DNA of 64,000 bases from Chryseobacterium jejuense (GCF_017877355.1 NZ_JAGIPR010000009.1:1-64000); one strand, 5' to 3'; shown: positions 42,780 through 52,060, numbered from the stretch's first letter. Notes: generated by a model not told the origin, from the sequence alone. Translations and numbers: made by a program.

Positions 42780-44759
42780 ATGGAAAAATGCTGCAGTACA
42801 ACCCCGGAAAAAGAAACAAAAGGACATCAACATAATCATTCAGTAGGAGATGGGCATGACCATGACGAACACGATCATTCTCATGACTCAGGAGATCAGA
42901 CTATTTTTCAGATGTTTCTCCCAGCGATTATATCTTTTGTGATCTTATTATTAGGAATTGCTTTTGACAATTATATAAAACCTGTCTGGTTTACAGGATG
43001 GGTACGCTTAGTCTGGTTTTTGGCAGCTTATATTCCTGTAGGATTTCCAGTTCTGAAAGATGCTTATAAAAGTATTATCAAAGGAGATGTATTTTCAGAA
43101 TTCTTTCTGATGAGTATTGCTACCATTGGAGCCTTTGCTATTGGAGAATATCCTGAAGGTGTTGCGGTAATGCTTTTTTATGCAGTAGGAGAGGTTTTCC
43201 AGTCGATGGCAGTAACCCGAGCCAAAGGAAATATCAAAGCTTTACTGGATCAGAGACCTGATGAGGTTACGATTATGAACAATAATCAACCTAAAACGAT
43301 TAAAGCAAAAGAAACCAAAGTAGGTGATGTCATTCAGTTGAAACCTGGTGAAAAGCTGGCATTAGATGGAGAACTGATTTCAGATTCAGCATCATTCAAT
43401 ACTGCTGCCTTAACCGGTGAAAGTAAACCGGACACCAAGAATAAAGGCGAAGTGGTTTTGGCAGGGATGATTAATATGAACAGTATTGCTCTTGTGAAGG
43501 TAACTACTGCTTATGAAGACAGTAAATTAAGTAAAATATTAGAATTAGTTCAGAATGCAACGGCGCAAAAAGCACCTACTGAATTATTCATCAGAAAATT
43601 TGCAAAAGTATATACTCCGATTGTTGTATTTTTGGCCATAGGAATTACTTTTTTACCTTACTTCTTTGTAGGTGATTATCAGTTCAGAGATTGGTTATAC
43701 AGAGCATTGATCTTCCTTGTAATCTCATGTCCTTGTGCTTTGGTGATCTCTATTCCATTAGGGTACTTCGGAGGAATTGGAGCAGCCAGCCGAAATGGTA
43801 TTTTATTTAAAGGAAGTAACTTTCTGGATAGTATTGCAGAGATTCAGAATGTAGTGATGGATAAAACCGGAACCATGACAGAAGGAGTCTTCAAAGTTCA
43901 GGAAGTAAGCATTAGTTCTGAGTTTAATAAAGACGAAATCATGCAGCTGGTTAATCTGCTGGAAAGTAAAAGTACTCATCCTGTAGCTACAGCTATTCAT
44001 AACTATGTTGGAGATATCAATTATTCCATTCCAATGGAAAATGTAGAAGAAATTGCCGGACATGGATTGAAAGCAACAGTCAATGGAAAAGAACTTCTGG
44101 TGGGGAACTTTAAGTTGATGGATAAATTCAGTATCAGATATGATATCAACCATGCTAATATTGTATACACTCTAATCGCAATAGCGTATGATAAAAAGTT
44201 TGCAGGTTATATCACGATTGCAGACAGTATTAAAGCAGATGCCAAAGAAACCGTTGATAATCTTCATAAAATGGGGGTAAAAGCTACCATGTTAAGTGGA
44301 GATAAAGGAACTGTAGTAAAATACGTTGCAGATCAGCTTGGTATTGATAACGCATTCGGAGATCTTTTACCGGAAGATAAAGTGAATAAAGTAAAAGAGA
44401 TCAAAGCAAAAAATCAAACTGTAGCCTTTGTAGGAGATGGAGTAAATGATGCTCCGGTAGTTGCTTTAAGTGATGTAGGAATCGCGATGGGAGGATTAGG
44501 AAGTGATGCTACCATTGAAACGGCAGATGTTGTGATTCAGGATGATAAGCCAAGTAAAATTCCAATGGCCATTAATATCGGGAAACAAACGAAAAAGATC
44601 GTTTGGCAGAATATTATTCTTGCCTTTGCTGTAAAAGCTGTGGTTCTTGTACTTGGTGCCGGAGGTTTGGCAACAATGTGGGAAGCCGTATTTGCAGATG
44701 TGGGAGTTGCTTTACTGGCAATTTTAAATGCAGTGAGAATTCAGAGAATGAAATTTTAA
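42780..44759 (+). CDS. Heavy-metal translocating P1B-type ATPase (ZntA/CadA-like)
   Basis: The 659-residue inner-membrane pump has an N-terminal Cys-Cys pair (EKCC) and a His/Asp-rich tail (HNHSVGDGHDHDEHDHSH). No HMA domain precedes the eight TM helices. Catalytic signatures are the actuator TGES near residue 217, the transmembrane SCPCALVIS (about 316-324), the phosphorylation motif DKTGT with Asp361, the THPVA nucleotide-binding motif and the hinge GDGVNDAP (about 552-559). CPC-type ATPases of this class export Zn, Cd or Pb. Its own promoter with the shared palindrome suggests metal-induced expression alongside the RND pump. Confidence 0.95.
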   Translation: MEKCCSTTPEKETKGHQHNHSVGDGHDHDEHDHSHDSGDQTIFQMFLPAIISFVILLLGIAFDNYIKPVWFTGWVRLVWFLAAYIPVGFPVLKDAYKSIIKGDVFSEFFLMSIATIGAFAIGEYPEGVAVMLFYAVGEVFQSMAVTRAKGNIKALLDQRPDEVTIMNNNQPKTIKAKETKVGDVIQLKPGEKLALDGELISDSASFNTAALTGESKPDTKNKGEVVLAGMINMNSIALVKVTTAYEDSKLSKILELVQNATAQKAPTELFIRKFAKVYTPIVVFLAIGITFLPYFFVGDYQFRDWLYRALIFLVISCPCALVISIPLGYFGGIGAASRNGILFKGSNFLDSIAEIQNVVMDKTGTMTEGVFKVQEVSISSEFNKDEIMQLVNLLESKSTHPVATAIHNYVGDINYSIPMENVEEIAGHGLKATVNGKELLVGNFKLMDKFSIRYDINHANIVYTLIAIAYDKKFAGYITIADSIKADAKETVDNLHKMGVKATMLSGDKGTVVKYVADQLGIDNAFGDLLPEDKVNKVKEIKAKNQTVAFVGDGVNDAPVVALSDVGIAMGGLGSDATIETADVVIQDDKPSKIPMAINIGKQTKKIVWQNIILAFAVKAVVLVLGAGGLATMWEAVFADVGVALLAILNAVRIQRMKF

Positions 44760-45262
44760 CCCCCAAAGAAACATACAACTATATTATATTAATGAAGGCT
44801 CTGCTGTTTACAGTGGAGTCTTTATGTCTTCCAACACAATTACAAATAAAAAGCTCTGCCGATAAAACAGCAGAACTTAACAAGATTAAACTTTTATAAA
44901 GAACTAATTTTTTTGTTTTGATAAGGAAACGAAGTCATAATTCTTTTTTCCTAAATTAGGAAATCTTATTATCAAAGTTCGTCATAATATTAGGATGATA
45001 ACAGATACAGTTTTGTTAAATCCATAGGTAACAGATTATTGAGGATAGTTAAAATTTTTCGTAGATTTTGCTGATTACGCAGATTGTTATCCACAATCAT
45101 TTGTAGTTAAATATAAAAGAAATCTTATTAAAGTTTCTGCGCCTTAAAAACATAATCCTAAAAATTATCTTCGTCTTTGCGTATTCCAACAAAACATAAG
45201 AGGCCAATCAAAACCATCAATGACATTCATCATAAATAGAACAGAAAACAATTTTGAAGTAG
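44760..45262. other. Noncoding region after the ATPase
   Basis: No credible gene. A perfect DnaA-box sequence TTATCCACA lies at 45087-45095. The stretch also holds low-complexity phrases such as GATTTTGCTGATTACGCAG and TTTCTGCGCCTTAAAAAC. These resemble eroded dispersed intergenic sequence, but no second full copy is present in the window. Confidence 0.4.
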
Positions 45263-45270
45263 TATATTTG
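45263..45270 (+). promoter_or_regulatory. -7 box of the copper-cluster small protein
   Basis: TATATTTG matches TAnnTTTG, 18 bp before the TTG start codon at 45289. No well-placed -33 TTG. Confidence 0.5.
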
Positions 45271-45288
45271 TAACACAGAACTGAAGAA

Positions 45289-45651
45289 TTGAGGTTATTA
45301 ATTTCCATATTTATCATTTTTACAGTTGCAGTACGTCCTGTTCTGCCATTGATAAACTATGCGGTAAATTATGATTATATAGTGAAAAACCTTTGTGAAA
45401 AGAAGGAAGTCCCTCAGTCTACCTGTAAAGGAAAATGTTATGTAAAAAAAGAACTGGCAAAAACAGAAAAGCAATCTAGTAGTTCACAGACTATAAAGAT
45501 TGCCGGACTGGATGTCTTCCTTTCTCATGAGATCCTTTCTTTTTCAGATAAAAAAGATACTGAATTAAAAGATGAAACTCAAGATTCATATTACTTTGAT
45601 TCCCATTCTTCAGATTATTTTTCAAGGATATTCCATCCACCTTTAGTTTAA
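45289..45651 (+). CDS. Small exported/membrane protein with a C-x9-C-x3-C motif (paralogue 1)
   Basis: The 120-residue protein is read from a TTG start (RLLISIFIIFTVAVRPV). One hydrophobic N-terminal segment is followed by NYAVNYDYIVKNLC, then STCKGKCYVKKELAK. It ends SRIFHPPLV. The gene at 47626 encodes a paralogue with the same motif order (NYAVNYNYIVNTLC, HCNGKCYLSKELAK). The cysteines and the neighbouring YHS, SCO and MbnP/H genes suggest copper binding or delivery. No characterised family is recognised. Confidence 0.6.
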   Translation: MRLLISIFIIFTVAVRPVLPLINYAVNYDYIVKNLCEKKEVPQSTCKGKCYVKKELAKTEKQSSSSQTIKIAGLDVFLSHEILSFSDKKDTELKDETQDSYYFDSHSSDYFSRIFHPPLV

Positions 45652-45834
45652 TATTTTACATTGAACTAATATTTTAGTTTTGATCTAAAAAACAGGTAAA
45701 CAATTCGTTACAGATTAACCTAAAAAACTTTGTTAATAGGGTTTTATATGATTTCAGGTAATCATATAGTTATTGTGATGTACTGTTTAGCCCCATAATT
45801 GTATTCAATAGTATTAATTTCAATTTATTATTAA

Positions 45835-46107
45835 ATGAAATCTCCAATTATTTTGACGGCTCTGCTGTCAATAACCCTGTTTTCCTGTGCAAAAGAACCC
45901 CAGGTAAAACATAAAAGCAATATGGATTCTTCCGGAGAAAATATAAAAAATGTTCAGGTGGTGAATGAAGAAGATCCTATCTGTCACATGAAAATGGCAG
46001 GTTCCCTAAAAGATACTGCGGTATATAAAGCTAAGGTGTATGGCTTCTGCAGTTCGTATTGTAAAGATGAATTCAAGAAAAATCCTGAAAGTTATGTCCA
46101 GAAATAA
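45835..46107 (+). CDS. YHS-domain lipoprotein
   Basis: The 90-residue lipoprotein has lipobox LFSC (Cys at residue 18) and a YHS-type metal-binding domain: DPICHMKMAG, then VYGFCSSYCKDEFKKNPESY. YHS domains bind copper or other soft metals in several P-type ATPases and chaperones. The SCO gene starts 14 bp before the end of this one, so the pair is translationally coupled. Confidence 0.82.
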   Translation: MKSPIILTALLSITLFSCAKEPQVKHKSNMDSSGENIKNVQVVNEEDPICHMKMAGSLKDTAVYKAKVYGFCSSYCKDEFKKNPESYVQK

Positions 46108-46771
46108 TCAGAAGAATAACAAAAGCAAGATCATTACTCCGATTGCAGTTTTTGCTTTACTGTTCTTAGGGATAGGAGTTGGAATGAGTTATTTTAAAAA
46201 GAGCCTTTATACGGTGATGAAGGTTCCTGATTTTGAACTGACAGATCAGAACGGTAAAAAAATCACCAATAAAGATATGCTGGGAAAAGTGTATCTGGTA
46301 GAATTTTTCTTCAGTAAATGTCCTACGATCTGCCCGGTGATGAATACGAATATGAAAGCAGTTCAAAACCAGATCAACAACCCTGATTTTGGGATTGTCT
46401 CCATCAGTATTGATCCTGAAAATGATACTCCACAAGCTTTAAAGGAACATGCTCAAAGAATAGGTGCAAAATCTCCTAATTGGCATTTCCTGACGGGTGA
46501 CAGAACCTATATAGGCAAACTTGCAGATCAGTTCAATATCTATGTAGGGGATAAAGAAGATGAGGCCGAAAGTCTTAATCACAGCGGAATGATTGCCCTT
46601 GTAGATGAGAAAGGTAACATTCGTTGCAGATACAATAAAGAAAATATGCCTATCCTTTATTACTCTGGATTGAATTACGAAGATCCGGAAGGAAAAGTAC
46701 CAAGACTGAACGGAAAATATCATCCGGACAGAGAGATCCTGATTGAGGATATTAAGAAGTTATTAAACTAG
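46094..46771 (+). CDS. SCO1/SenC-family copper chaperone
   Basis: With the ATG at 46094 the protein is about 225 residues. It has an N-terminal membrane anchor (IITPIAVFALLFLGIGVGMS) and a thioredoxin-like domain with the copper site CPTIC (Cys76, Cys80) and a distal His in LNHSGMIALVDEKG. An upstream in-frame start at 46040 would lie inside the YHS gene and break the signal anchor. SCO proteins deliver copper to the CuA centre of cytochrome oxidase or act as thiol redox partners. Anchored in the inner membrane, facing the periplasm. Confidence 0.9.
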   Translation: MSRNNQKNNKSKIITPIAVFALLFLGIGVGMSYFKKSLYTVMKVPDFELTDQNGKKITNKDMLGKVYLVEFFFSKCPTICPVMNTNMKAVQNQINNPDFGIVSISIDPENDTPQALKEHAQRIGAKSPNWHFLTGDRTYIGKLADQFNIYVGDKEDEAESLNHSGMIALVDEKGNIRCRYNKENMPILYYSGLNYEDPEGKVPRLNGKYHPDREILIEDIKKLLN

Positions 46772-46947
46772 GAGGGAAGAGGGAAGCACTGAGAGTTTAC
46801 TGTACTCATGTTCGTCTTCTAATAGTAGATAAAGTAAGAAGTATAAAAAAGATAACCTTTACAATTATAGCTTACATTACCTCCAGCTTCCAGCCTCTAA
46901 CTTCCATCTTTTAATAAAAAAAATGTTAAACCATATAACAAAACATT

Positions 46948-47622
46948 ATGAAGATTATGAAAATAGCTGCTTTAGGAGCAGTATTCGCGGCTCAGTTTAC
47001 ACTGGCACAATTTAAACAAACGCCTTTACCTTATGCTTATAATGCATTGGAAGGATCAATAGATGCGCAAACCATGGAGATCCATTATTCAAAGCATGGA
47101 GCAGCGTATGCAAGCAACCTGAATAAAGCGATTGCAGGAACTCCACAGGAAAAAGAAACTTTAATTAAGATTCTTTCTGAGACTTCAAAATTAAGTCCTG
47201 CAGTAAGAAATAATGCTGGTGGGCATTATAACCACGAACTTTTCTGGACTATCCTTACTCCGGAGAAGAATACCCAGCCTTCTGCAAAACTGGCAAAGGC
47301 TATTACCGAAACTTTCGGAAGTATGGAGGCTTTCAAAGAAAAGATGAGTAAAGCCGGTGCAGACCGTTTCGGATCAGGATGGGCTTGGCTTTCTGTAGAT
47401 AAAAACGGAAAACTTTTTGTTTCTTCTACTCCCAATCAGGATAACCCATTGATGGATATCGTTGAAGAAAAAGGAACTCCAATCCTTGGAATTGACGTTT
47501 GGGAGCATGCTTATTATTTGAAATATCAGAACAAAAGAGCAGATTATCTTTCAGCCATCTGGAATGTGCTGAACTGGAAAGAAGTGAGTAAAAGATATGA
47601 TGAAGCTTTAAGCAAGAAATAA
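46948..47622 (+). CDS. Exported Fe/Mn superoxide dismutase
   Basis: The 224-residue protein converts superoxide to peroxide and oxygen. The metal ligands are visible in MEIHYSKHGAAY (first His), GGHYNHELFW (second His), and GIDVWEHAYYLKYQNKR (Asp and third His). It has an N-terminal signal peptide (cleaved after TLAQ, residue 21), which is unusual since most Fe/Mn enzymes are cytoplasmic. It is the only non-metal-handling gene in the copper cluster, and the paralogous Cys-motif gene follows after 3 bp. Fe versus Mn preference cannot be told by eye. Confidence 0.93.
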   Translation: MKIMKIAALGAVFAAQFTLAQFKQTPLPYAYNALEGSIDAQTMEIHYSKHGAAYASNLNKAIAGTPQEKETLIKILSETSKLSPAVRNNAGGHYNHELFWTILTPEKNTQPSAKLAKAITETFGSMEAFKEKMSKAGADRFGSGWAWLSVDKNGKLFVSSTPNQDNPLMDIVEEKGTPILGIDVWEHAYYLKYQNKRADYLSAIWNVLNWKEVSKRYDEALSKK

Positions 47623-47625
47623 TTT

Positions 47626-47997
47626 ATGAAACTAATTTACAGCATACTCTTTATTGGCTATATGGTGTTCAGACCTCTGGTACCACTGGCTGAGTATGCT
47701 GTAAATTATAATTATATCGTTAATACACTCTGTGTCAACAAAAGCCAACCGGAGCTTCATTGTAACGGAAAATGTTATCTGAGTAAGGAGCTGGCAAAAA
47801 CCAATACTGATACAGAATCTACTCCTTTCAATAAAGTGAAAAATTCAGGACAGAAAATTCTTGATATGTATACCCTGCCTGAAATTACAAAGATCACTTA
47901 CACTGGAAAAATAATCGTTTCCAATACTAATTTCATTGACGAAACAGCCTATTCTTTTCTGTTTCTGAAACCCATTTTCAAACCACCGGTGTTTTAG
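47626..47997 (+). CDS. Small exported/membrane protein with a C-x9-C-x3-C motif (paralogue 2)
   Basis: The 123-residue protein shares the layout of the gene at 45289: hydrophobic N-terminus (LIYSILFIGYMVFRPLVP), NYAVNYNYIVNTLC, then HCNGKCYLSKELAK, a variable part, and a PPVF end. It lies only 3 bp after the exported superoxide dismutase, so the two are coexpressed. Probable metal-related function, unproven. Confidence 0.6.
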   Translation: MKLIYSILFIGYMVFRPLVPLAEYAVNYNYIVNTLCVNKSQPELHCNGKCYLSKELAKTNTDTESTPFNKVKNSGQKILDMYTLPEITKITYTGKIIVSNTNFIDETAYSFLFLKPIFKPPVF

Positions 47998-48244
47998 CAT
48001 TTTCCTATAGAAAATTAACCACAAAAGTTTATTTAAGAGCACTTAGATAAACTTGAAAACTTATGCGTAGAAAGTTCACAAAGTTTGAATTTTTTTGATT
48101 TTCAGAAGGCTTACTTGTACTTATCCACAATCTGTGGATAACTTTAAAATACCTTAAGTATTCTAAAATCTTTTGTGGAAAAAAAACTGAATGTTTCAGC
48201 ATTCAAAGTATTTCTATTGTATTCACTCAACTAAAAAATCAACA
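47998..48244. other. Intergenic region with inverted DnaA boxes
   Basis: No gene. Two perfect DnaA-box sequences face each other: TTATCCACA (48121-48129) and TGTGGATAA (48133-48141), separated by ATC. The pair would also form a strong hairpin. Confidence 0.5.
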
Positions 48245-49168
48245 ATGAAAATGTATCAAATTTTCATAATGAGTTTACTGTTGATAGTGGTCTCATGCAC
48301 TCTCGACAAAACTGATTATGAAAGCGAAATCAATACAGCTGTTCCGGAACATTACGAATTTAAAGAAGCCACCACTGTAAATACAGGTGGTTATACAATA
48401 AGCATCGAGACTTTAAACGGAACATTTTATCAAGGGTATAATGAAATCAGATTAAAAATTCTTGATACTCAGACGAACGAAAATATCAATGTTTCAGATG
48501 TAACTTTTTTACCTATCATAACAAAAGCTGATGGGAATAAAACTTCATGTCCTTACCAATACACTCTGGATTACAAACCGGATGGTAAATATTATTCAGG
48601 ATATTCTGTATTTACTGATATAAGCAATACCACAGCGAAATGGAAACTTTATCTGAGTTTCACGGTGAATCAAAAAATGTATACGGTCAACAAAGATGTT
48701 GCTGTGAATGAGCAGAGTAATAAAAATCTTAATATGACTTCGTTTACAGGGAATGATGGTGAACAGTATTATATAGCACTTATTTCTCCTCAAAAACCTA
48801 ATGTGGCAGAAAATAAACTGGTAGCAGGGATTTATAAATACAATAAACCTACTGCTTCTGCAGGAAGCTTTCCTGATCCTTCACAGTTCTCCTATTCAAA
48901 GGTAAAGGACTATACATTGCAATTAGATCCAAGAATGCCGGAACCATCCATGGGTAATCATTCTTCTCCGAATAATCAGGATTTGATCCAGGGAAATGAT
49001 GGTTTGTATCATGGAGTTGTTAATTATACTATGACGGGAAACTGGACCTTAAATTTTATCATGCTTAATCAAAATGGAAAAATCATTAAGGGAACTAAGG
49101 TTTCTACTGATTTTACGCCAGGGGTTCCGGGAGCTAAAAGTGAACTTTTTATTGACACCTTATTCTAG
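48245..49168 (+). CDS. Lipoprotein of the copper cluster, FixH-like C-terminus
   Basis: With the ATG at 48245 the protein has about 307 residues and lipobox VVSC (Cys near residue 18). An earlier in-frame start at 48191 would put 18 residues before the signal peptide. The middle is beta-rich with Tyr/Asn. The C-terminal 100 residues carry a Met/His-containing loop (MPEPSMGNHSSPNN) followed by HGVVNYTMTGNWTLNF, resembling FixH-like periplasmic domains. It ends 4 bp before the TonB receptor, suggesting a single transcript and a linked role. Exact function unknown. Confidence 0.6.
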   Translation: MKMYQIFIMSLLLIVVSCTLDKTDYESEINTAVPEHYEFKEATTVNTGGYTISIETLNGTFYQGYNEIRLKILDTQTNENINVSDVTFLPIITKADGNKTSCPYQYTLDYKPDGKYYSGYSVFTDISNTTAKWKLYLSFTVNQKMYTVNKDVAVNEQSNKNLNMTSFTGNDGEQYYIALISPQKPNVAENKLVAGIYKYNKPTASAGSFPDPSQFSYSKVKDYTLQLDPRMPEPSMGNHSSPNNQDLIQGNDGLYHGVVNYTMTGNWTLNFIMLNQNGKIIKGTKVSTDFTPGVPGAKSELFIDTLF

Positions 49169-49172
49169 TTTC

Positions 49173-51152
49173 ATGAAGCAGTTAGGAATAATATTGATGT
49201 TTTTGGGAGTTATAATACATGCTCAAAACAGAAAAGCACGAAAAGACAGTATTACGCTTTTAGATAAGGTAGAAGTGAAAGGAAACAAAAAGAAAATGGA
49301 GACCGATATGAAAATGTCAGTTTCAGTGGACGAATTTCTGGCATCTTCAGACAAAATAAGTTTTATAAAACGGGGAGCATATGCCTGGGAACCTCTACTC
49401 AATAACATGAGTACGGAACGTTCTGTTGTTACCATTGATGGAATGCGGATTTTTGGAGCATGTACCGATAAAATGGACCCGGTGACTTCATATCTGGAAA
49501 GCAATAATCTTTCAGGGATAGATATAAAGTCAGGTCAGGAAGGGAGTCTGCATGGTGCAACAGTAGCCGGAAGCATTGATCTGAAAAGAAAAAGTACCCC
49601 TTTTGGTCTTGAAAAGAAATGGAATGGAACTTATCAGACAGGCTTTGAGTTCAATAATAAACAGTTTTTCAATCTTGGTAATATTTCCTATTCCGGGAAT
49701 AAACTTGTTGTGGATGGAAGTATTTCCTTCAGAAGAGCAGAAAATTATTATGACGGAAATGACGTTGAGGTCAACCATTCACAATATAATAAATTCAATA
49801 CCGGAATTGGAATAACCTATAAAACGAGTCCTTTATCTTCAGTAAGAGTAGATGCAATTTTCGATATGGCGAAAAATGTAGGGTTTCCTGCATTAACAAT
49901 GGATTTGTGGCTTTCCAGGGCAATGATTACATCAGCTTCCTACAGGCAATTGTTTAAAGAAGGTTGGGTTAAATCCTGGGATACCAAAATTTATTATAAT
50001 ACCATAGAACATTATATGGATGATACCAGACGTCCTGAAAATCTTGTACACATGGATATGCCGGGATGGAGTACCACGTATGGATTAGTTTCTTCAATCA
50101 ATTTGAAAAAAGAAAGGTATACCTCAGCTATAGAACTCAATATGTACAATAATACATCCATTGCAGAAATGCGAATGTACCCACAGGATAGGAAGAACAG
50201 GACGATGTTTGCTTATAGCTGGCCCTGGGTAACTACCCGTTTTGCGGGGCTTTCGATGAATAACAACTGGGAAATATCAGATAAAAGCAGATTGAGCTTT
50301 GGAGGATCTTTAGGACTGAATGAGAATGAGTCAAAATATGTAGAATTCAACTGGATTTTTCATCCGGGAGCACCTCAGCAAAAAACAAGAGTTCTTCCAA
50401 GTTTACATGCAGGGTATCAGTTGACAGAGAATCATTTTAGCTTTTCTGTAGGAACCGGCTACGGACATAGAGCACCTTCCGTTTCAGAAGGCTATGGATA
50501 TTATATCTACAATAGTTTTGACAGGTATGATTATATCGGAAATCCTGATTTAAAAAATGAAATTTCTTATGAAACCAATGCCAGCGCAGGTTTTAAAAAT
50601 GAAAAAATGAGTATTGAAGCCAAAGTAAACTACTTCTATATTCAGAATTATATCATTGGAAAAATTGTAAGTCTGGGAAGTCCTATGAATTATCAATCGG
50701 TAGGAGTGAAGGCATATACTTCACTGGATCATGCAACACTTTTTAATATGGCTCTGAATGCCAGTTATAGCATTTTACCGGAACTCCATTGGAAGGGAAC
50801 TTTAACTTATGCCCGTGGAAGAGATGATAATGGAAAGAATCTACCCTTCATCCGACCTTTAAGCTATCTGACATCCTTACATTTTACCCACCATAATTTG
50901 GGAGTTCAGACTTCTGTAAATGGAGATTTCATCCAACGTAATTACAGTCCGGAATATGGAGAAGATAAGACCCCGGTTTATGCTGTCTGGAATTTCTCCG
51001 TGAACTATACTTTCAATATCCAAAAATTGAAAACCGTTTTTCAGCTAGGCGCAGAAAACCTGTTGAATAAATATTACAGCACCTATGCAGATTGGGGAAA
51101 TATCCCAAGAATGGGCCGTAATATCTACACCTCTTTACAATTTAATTTTTAA
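49173..51152 (+). CDS. TonB-dependent receptor, OprC/NosA-like (copper)
   Basis: From the ATG at 49173 the protein has about 659 residues with signal peptide MKQLGIILMFLGVIIHAQ. An upstream in-frame start at 49074 overlaps the previous gene and is less likely. The plug holds GMRIFGACTDKMDPVTSYLE; the CxxxM (Cys97, Met101) followed by MDP-x-TSY resembles the copper site of OprC/NosA. A barrel loop has HMDM (His293-Met296), comparable to the HxM ligand of OprC. The barrel ends in ...YTSLQFNF. With MbnP and the MbnH-like peroxidase downstream, copper uptake is the leading inference. Confidence 0.85.
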   Translation: MKQLGIILMFLGVIIHAQNRKARKDSITLLDKVEVKGNKKKMETDMKMSVSVDEFLASSDKISFIKRGAYAWEPLLNNMSTERSVVTIDGMRIFGACTDKMDPVTSYLESNNLSGIDIKSGQEGSLHGATVAGSIDLKRKSTPFGLEKKWNGTYQTGFEFNNKQFFNLGNISYSGNKLVVDGSISFRRAENYYDGNDVEVNHSQYNKFNTGIGITYKTSPLSSVRVDAIFDMAKNVGFPALTMDLWLSRAMITSASYRQLFKEGWVKSWDTKIYYNTIEHYMDDTRRPENLVHMDMPGWSTTYGLVSSINLKKERYTSAIELNMYNNTSIAEMRMYPQDRKNRTMFAYSWPWVTTRFAGLSMNNNWEISDKSRLSFGGSLGLNENESKYVEFNWIFHPGAPQQKTRVLPSLHAGYQLTENHFSFSVGTGYGHRAPSVSEGYGYYIYNSFDRYDYIGNPDLKNEISYETNASAGFKNEKMSIEAKVNYFYIQNYIIGKIVSLGSPMNYQSVGVKAYTSLDHATLFNMALNASYSILPELHWKGTLTYARGRDDNGKNLPFIRPLSYLTSLHFTHHNLGVQTSVNGDFIQRNYSPEYGEDKTPVYAVWNFSVNYTFNIQKLKTVFQLGAENLLNKYYSTYADWGNIPRMGRNIYTSLQFNF

Positions 51153-51193
51153 GGACAACAACTTTAATTAAAACAACCACTAAAATTTTTACA

Positions 51194-52060
51194 ATGCAAA
51201 ACTTAAAAAAATATTTGCTATTATCAGCTTTTTCACTGGGTATAATTTCCTGCCAGAATAGCGATGATAATCCTGTAGCTAATAATGTAACCCTTGAATT
51301 CAATAATACGTTTAAAAATACTATCATTGTTCTTGGAGGATCCACTTCTGCCACTGCGACCACAAATACTTCTGCAGAAGGACAGGTTCATCATTTTTCA
51401 GAACTTAAATATGTAATCAGTAACATTCGTCTGATAAAGGCAGATGGTAATGAAGTCCCTTATAACATTAATAATCTGGATCAGGGCGCTACAGTAATAG
51501 ATCAATCAAAACCGGAGACCCTTCGCTATATCTTAAGTAATATACCAGCCGGAGAGTATAAAAGGATCAAATTCGGATTGGGAGTAAAAAGAGAACTGAA
51601 TGTACTGGATCAGGTGAGATTTCCAAAGTTCTATGCAACCGCAGGAGCTAATGATACACAAATGATGTGGGAATGGGGAGCCGGTTATCGTTTTACAAAA
51701 ATTGAAGGTTTCTACGGAGCGGATAGCAAGCAGATGTCTATCCATACAGGAAGTACTATAAAAGGATCTGAAGGGAATTTCACTCAGGGAGTAGATGCAT
51801 ACAGAGACGTTACCTTAGATCTGCCTAAAAATGCAATAGTAGATAACAAAGCACCTAAAATTACTGTTAAAGCAGATTTCGATAAATTATTGACGGGTAA
51901 AATCAACACCATTGTATTGGTTACAGGAACAGGATCAGATGGTAATGCCACTCCGAATATTCATACAGCGAACCAAATGATAAAATTTGTGGATAACCTG
52001 GGCGGAAACAGTTCCAGTGATATTTCTGGAATGTTTTCTGTAAGTAGTGTTGAAAATTAG
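51194..52060 (+). CDS. MbnP-family copper-binding lipoprotein
   Basis: The 288-residue lipoprotein has lipobox IISC (Cys near residue 20) and the MbnP fold signature: VHHFSELKYVISNIRL (His/Ser), GEYKRIKFGLGV, and QMMWEWGAGYRFTKIEG with Trp159 and Trp161. In MbnP a tryptophan near this motif is oxidised by the diheme partner MbnH to give a kynurenine that binds Cu(I). The partner gene starts 16 bp downstream. The protein would act in the periplasm or at the outer membrane, receiving copper next to the TonB receptor. Confidence 0.85.
   Translation: MQNLKKYLLLSAFSLGIISCQNSDDNPVANNVTLEFNNTFKNTIIVLGGSTSATATTNTSAEGQVHHFSELKYVISNIRLIKADGNEVPYNINNLDQGATVIDQSKPETLRYILSNIPAGEYKRIKFGLGVKRELNVLDQVRFPKFYATAGANDTQMMWEWGAGYRFTKIEGFYGADSKQMSIHTGSTIKGSEGNFTQGVDAYRDVTLDLPKNAIVDNKAPKITVKADFDKLLTGKINTIVLVTGTGSDGNATPNIHTANQMIKFVDNLGGNSSSDISGMFSVSSVEN

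Noticed and set aside
44603..44899. Plus-strand open frame overlapping the end of the P-type ATPase
   Set aside because: It is a shifted frame of the conserved ATPase C-terminus with a Cys-rich chance composition.
47998..48244. Possible replication origin at the inverted DnaA boxes
   Set aside because: No dnaA, dnaN, gidA or clear AT-rich unwinding cluster of boxes nearby; reported only as a curiosity.
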